Assembly (NCBI GenBank): GCA_036961355.1
Contig: JBALVL010000015.1
Coordinates: 1 to 64,000, forward strand
Source: Motiliproteus sp036961355
Lineage (GTDB): Bacteria; Pseudomonadota; Gammaproteobacteria; Pseudomonadales; Balneatricaceae
Reading direction: 5' to 3'
Length of the DNA stretch: 64,000 nt
Every line of letters begins with the position of its first letter. Positions within the stretch are counted from its first letter, which is position 1. Under the pieces are notes generated by a model. The model was not told the DNA's origin. It did not search any database and saw nothing but the letters and a program-made list of their open reading frames with translations. Made by a program: the position numbers and the translations under genes. Positions 61,793 to 64,000 of this stretch are shown one piece after another.

Positions 61793-63670
61793 ATGAATCT
61801 CACCCTCACGTTTCGTCGTAAAATCACACTGGCGATTGCGTTAGCAGCAACCGGAACCATCGTCTTATGTGCAACCGCGCTGCTCGCACTCAATGCCGTT
61901 AACAACTCCTCCCGCCAAGTGAGCGAGCTTGGTGAAGTCGCCAACGCACTTATGGAGCTTCAAATTGAGCTTTACTCGCTAACCAAGGAACGCTCGCAAC
62001 TGACTCCAGTACAGGTTGAGGCGTTTAAATCGCAAACTTCAGCGACCCGTTCTGACAATATTGCTGCGTTAACTACAGCACTAAACGCCGTCGGAACCGA
62101 CGTACAAAACCAAACTAACCCGATAATCCCCGAAGCCAATCAACATCTAAACAGCATCGATAACTGGTTAAGCCTAAAGACCACCTTTGGTTTAACATCA
62201 ACCGACGGTTTGCTGGGAGAACTCAATTCCCGTGCAGAACTGTTAAATGAAAAGGTCTCAGGGTTTTCTTCCTTAGGCGGCAAACTCCAAACCGTCCGAC
62301 AGCACGAGAAAGACTTCCTGCTGCAAGCCAACATTGAGGAAGCCAACAAAGCATTAGAGGTTTCTGAAGAACTCAAAACCACCTTGGTAGAATACGGCTT
62401 CGAAGAATACGTCTCCCTGACTGACGACTACATCCAAGCATTGACCGCAGTAATGACCAGTTATGGCACATTAAATGATGCCGAGTCGGTGTTGGAGACA
62501 CAGATTCAATCGGTGATTGGCAAAGCCTCTGAGGCCGAACACTACATCGAAAGCCAAGTGATGAAACAGGCTGTTGGTGACGCTGAGCAGGCCGCATTGA
62601 TGGCGCAACAGATGATGATTGGCGTTGGCCTAGTTGTATTGGTATTGATTATCGCGCTGCTGACCTGGACAGGTTTGGGGGCAACCAGAGGCCTTAACAG
62701 GACCATGGAAGCACTGAAGCAGATCGCTAGTGGTGACCTGACCGTCAGGGTTGAAAAAAATAGCGATGATGAATTTGGGCAGCTGGCGGACGCCGTCAAC
62801 CAGATGAGCACCGATCTGCGAGATGTGGTTGGTCATGTCACCAGTACCAGCAATGAGCTCGGCGGTATGTCCGATTCGCTCTCATCAGCCGTTTCAACCA
62901 TCGCCGAAGGCAATCAATTCACCTCCGAGCAAACCACCACGATGGCCGCAGCTACCGAACAGATGAATGCAACAGTGGCCGAAATATCCCAAACTACCGC
63001 CGAAGTTCACGATGCGTCCAAGCAGGCCCACGAAGCCGCTAACCAAGGCGGCCAGGTGATCTCACGTGCGCTACAAGCACTGCACGATGTCGCTGAGGTG
63101 GTCAATCATAACGTTGAGCAGATGCAGGAACTCGGGCGCCGTTCTGAGAAAATTGATGTCGTCATCGAGGTGATCAAAAGTGTCGCAGAGCAGACCAATC
63201 TGCTAGCCCTCAACGCCGCTATTGAAGCGGCCCGCGCTGGCGAAGCCGGTCGTGGCTTTGCAGTAGTCGCCGATGAAGTACGGTCACTCGCTGAAAAAAC
63301 AGTCGGGGCTTCGAACGAAATCACCGAGATCGTCAATGAACTGCAGCAAGGCACCCGTGAGGCGATCACATCAATTGAGAGCAGTCGTGAGCATGTTGAA
63401 CGAGGCAATCAGCATGGTGCTGAAGCCGCAGATGCCGTCAGCACAATCGAAGGCCAGGTAGAGAGCACGTCAGATCGAACCCAACAGATTGCGGTGGCAA
63501 TTGAAGAGCTGGCCAGCACGGTCAAAGAGATCGCCCAGAATATGGAGCAGGTTTCCGGCGCGGTCGATCGCAGCTCCTCCGAATCGGGTGCGATTGTGGA
63601 AACCAGTCAGCAAGTGGCACAACACGCCACCGACCTGAAACAGCTGACCTCCCGTTTTACTATCAGCTAA
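61793..63670 (+). CDS. Methyl-accepting chemotaxis protein
   Basis: 625 residues. Helix 1 (about 12-32), a mostly helical periplasmic sensor domain (about 33-275), helix 2 (about 277-300), HAMP (about 300-352) and a cytoplasmic four-helix signalling domain. Its tip is at about 460-490 (EQTNLLALNAAIEAARAGE, then GRGFAVVADEVR). The Gln/Glu-rich segments near 370-400 and 560-590 are candidate methylation regions. The ligand is unknown. It lies between lnt and a ybeL-like gene. Confidence 0.95.
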   Translation: MNLTLTFRRKITLAIALAATGTIVLCATALLALNAVNNSSRQVSELGEVANALMELQIELYSLTKERSQLTPVQVEAFKSQTSATRSDNIAALTTALNAVGTDVQNQTNPIIPEANQHLNSIDNWLSLKTTFGLTSTDGLLGELNSRAELLNEKVSGFSSLGGKLQTVRQHEKDFLLQANIEEANKALEVSEELKTTLVEYGFEEYVSLTDDYIQALTAVMTSYGTLNDAESVLETQIQSVIGKASEAEHYIESQVMKQAVGDAEQAALMAQQMMIGVGLVVLVLIIALLTWTGLGATRGLNRTMEALKQIASGDLTVRVEKNSDDEFGQLADAVNQMSTDLRDVVGHVTSTSNELGGMSDSLSSAVSTIAEGNQFTSEQTTTMAAATEQMNATVAEISQTTAEVHDASKQAHEAANQGGQVISRALQALHDVAEVVNHNVEQMQELGRRSEKIDVVIEVIKSVAEQTNLLALNAAIEAARAGEAGRGFAVVADEVRSLAEKTVGASNEITEIVNELQQGTREAITSIESSREHVERGNQHGAEAADAVSTIEGQVESTSDRTQQIAVAIEELASTVKEIAQNMEQVSGAVDRSSSESGAIVETSQQVAQHATDLKQLTSRFTIS

Positions 63671-63694
63671 CCCCAACATCCCTCGGCCAATTTT

Positions 63695-63723
63695 GGCGAC
63701 CGTCTTACGAGCAGACGGTCGCC
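63695..63723. terminator. Terminator between the chemoreceptor and ybeL-like genes
   Basis: GGCGACCGTCT and AGACGGTCGCC form an 11-bp perfect stem with a seven-base loop between the convergent gene ends. T-rich flanks are short on both sides. Confidence 0.75.
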
Positions 63724-63759
63724 ATTGGCGATAAACCGTGTTGCAGTTATGCTTTTCGA

Positions 63760-64000
63760 TTATGGACCCGGCTTGGCCCAGACCGAGCTATCCCGGTGAA
63801 AAAAGCCCTGTTGGCATTGATGGCACGGTTCAATTAATGCCGTTTGTGGCAGTTTGACCAACGCACCGCAGTTAAGACAGCGCAACTGACCTGCCGCCGC
63901 CACTTCACCGGCCAGGTAATCCTCCGGCCCATGGTCCAGCCGCTGTTGTAGTTCGATCTGATCAACCCGGGTCTTATCAGCCAGACCAAACAACTTCTCG
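63760..64000 (-). CDS. Zinc-ribbon protein of the YbeL/DUF1451 family (partial)
   Basis: Only the C-terminal part is inside the window; the frame is open to the edge. It shows the family pattern LFGLADKTRVD, YLAGEV, then a zinc ribbon RCLNCG ... PCHQCQQ. In E. coli YbeL lies near the lnt-leuS region, consistent with this location. The amino end lies beyond 64000. The TTG inside the last bases is not a real start. Confidence 0.75.
   Translation of the reverse strand, partial: EKLFGLADKTRVDQIELQQRLDHGPEDYLAGEVAAAGQLRCLNCGALVKLPQTALIEPCHQCQQGFFHRDSSVWAKPGP

Overview
This window reads as a chromosomal segment of a gammaproteobacterium, most likely a marine one of the Oceanospirillales/Pseudomonas-like side of the class. 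The basis is gene content and order: rplM-rpsI-petABC-sspA/sspB, nagZ next to a PsrA-type TetR regulator, miaB-ybeZ-ybeY-corC-lnt, TtcA, EpmC, DUF5062, NSS-type amino acid transport, a peroxiredoxin-glutaredoxin fusion and abundant c-di-GMP signalling proteins. The species cannot be named from the sequence. No tRNA, rRNA, CRISPR array, intact transposase or integrase was recognised.

Layout. Bases 1-1210 look foreign: short unrecognised genes and a deoxyribonucleotidase-like gene abut a sharply truncated epmC. Next come a lipoprotein, ttcA, yqaA and recQ (minus), a YecA-family gene (plus), and two small minus-strand genes. At 8-16 kb the usual rplM-rpsI / petABC / sspA / sspB block is present, but sspB is separated from sspA by kbl-tdh (threonine degradation, opposite strand) and a lipid-anchored cytochrome c5. 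At 16.5-25.5 kb are two different MscS channels, a diguanylate cyclase, DUF5062 and PaiB-like genes, then a minus-strand run psrA-like -> YkuD protein -> nagZ -> mscS (cell-wall recycling) and sohB. At 25.6-31 kb are nudC, a divergent hybrid histidine kinase and HD-GYP regulator, and mobA. At 31-38.5 kb are a cold-shock protein, a rhodanese, pdxH, a DsbA-like protein, an lpxC away from any division cluster, an AraC regulator and a leucine dehydrogenase-NSS transporter operon.

At 39.1-41.5 kb a GAF-PAS-GGDEF-EAL gene is broken by one in-frame amber codon and two frameshifts. A sparse region with orphan hairpins and a DUF1127 gene follows. At 42.8-47.3 kb a thiamine module is laid out as a phosphotransferase (minus), then a TPP riboswitch and thiBPQ (plus). 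After two lipoproteins and the Prx-Grx fusion come a glycerate-kinase-like P-loop protein, an alpha/beta hydrolase, dinB under a clear LexA box, and ptsP. The window closes with miaB, ybeZ-ybeY-corC-lnt, a chemoreceptor and the C-terminal end of a YbeL-type zinc-ribbon gene.

The strongest second-look items are the truncated epmC at a sharp boundary, the multiply broken GGDEF/EAL gene, the signal-less YkuD protein coupled to nagZ, the riboswitch-linked thiamine module, the HD-GYP protein lacking the motif proline, and several unexplained hairpins.
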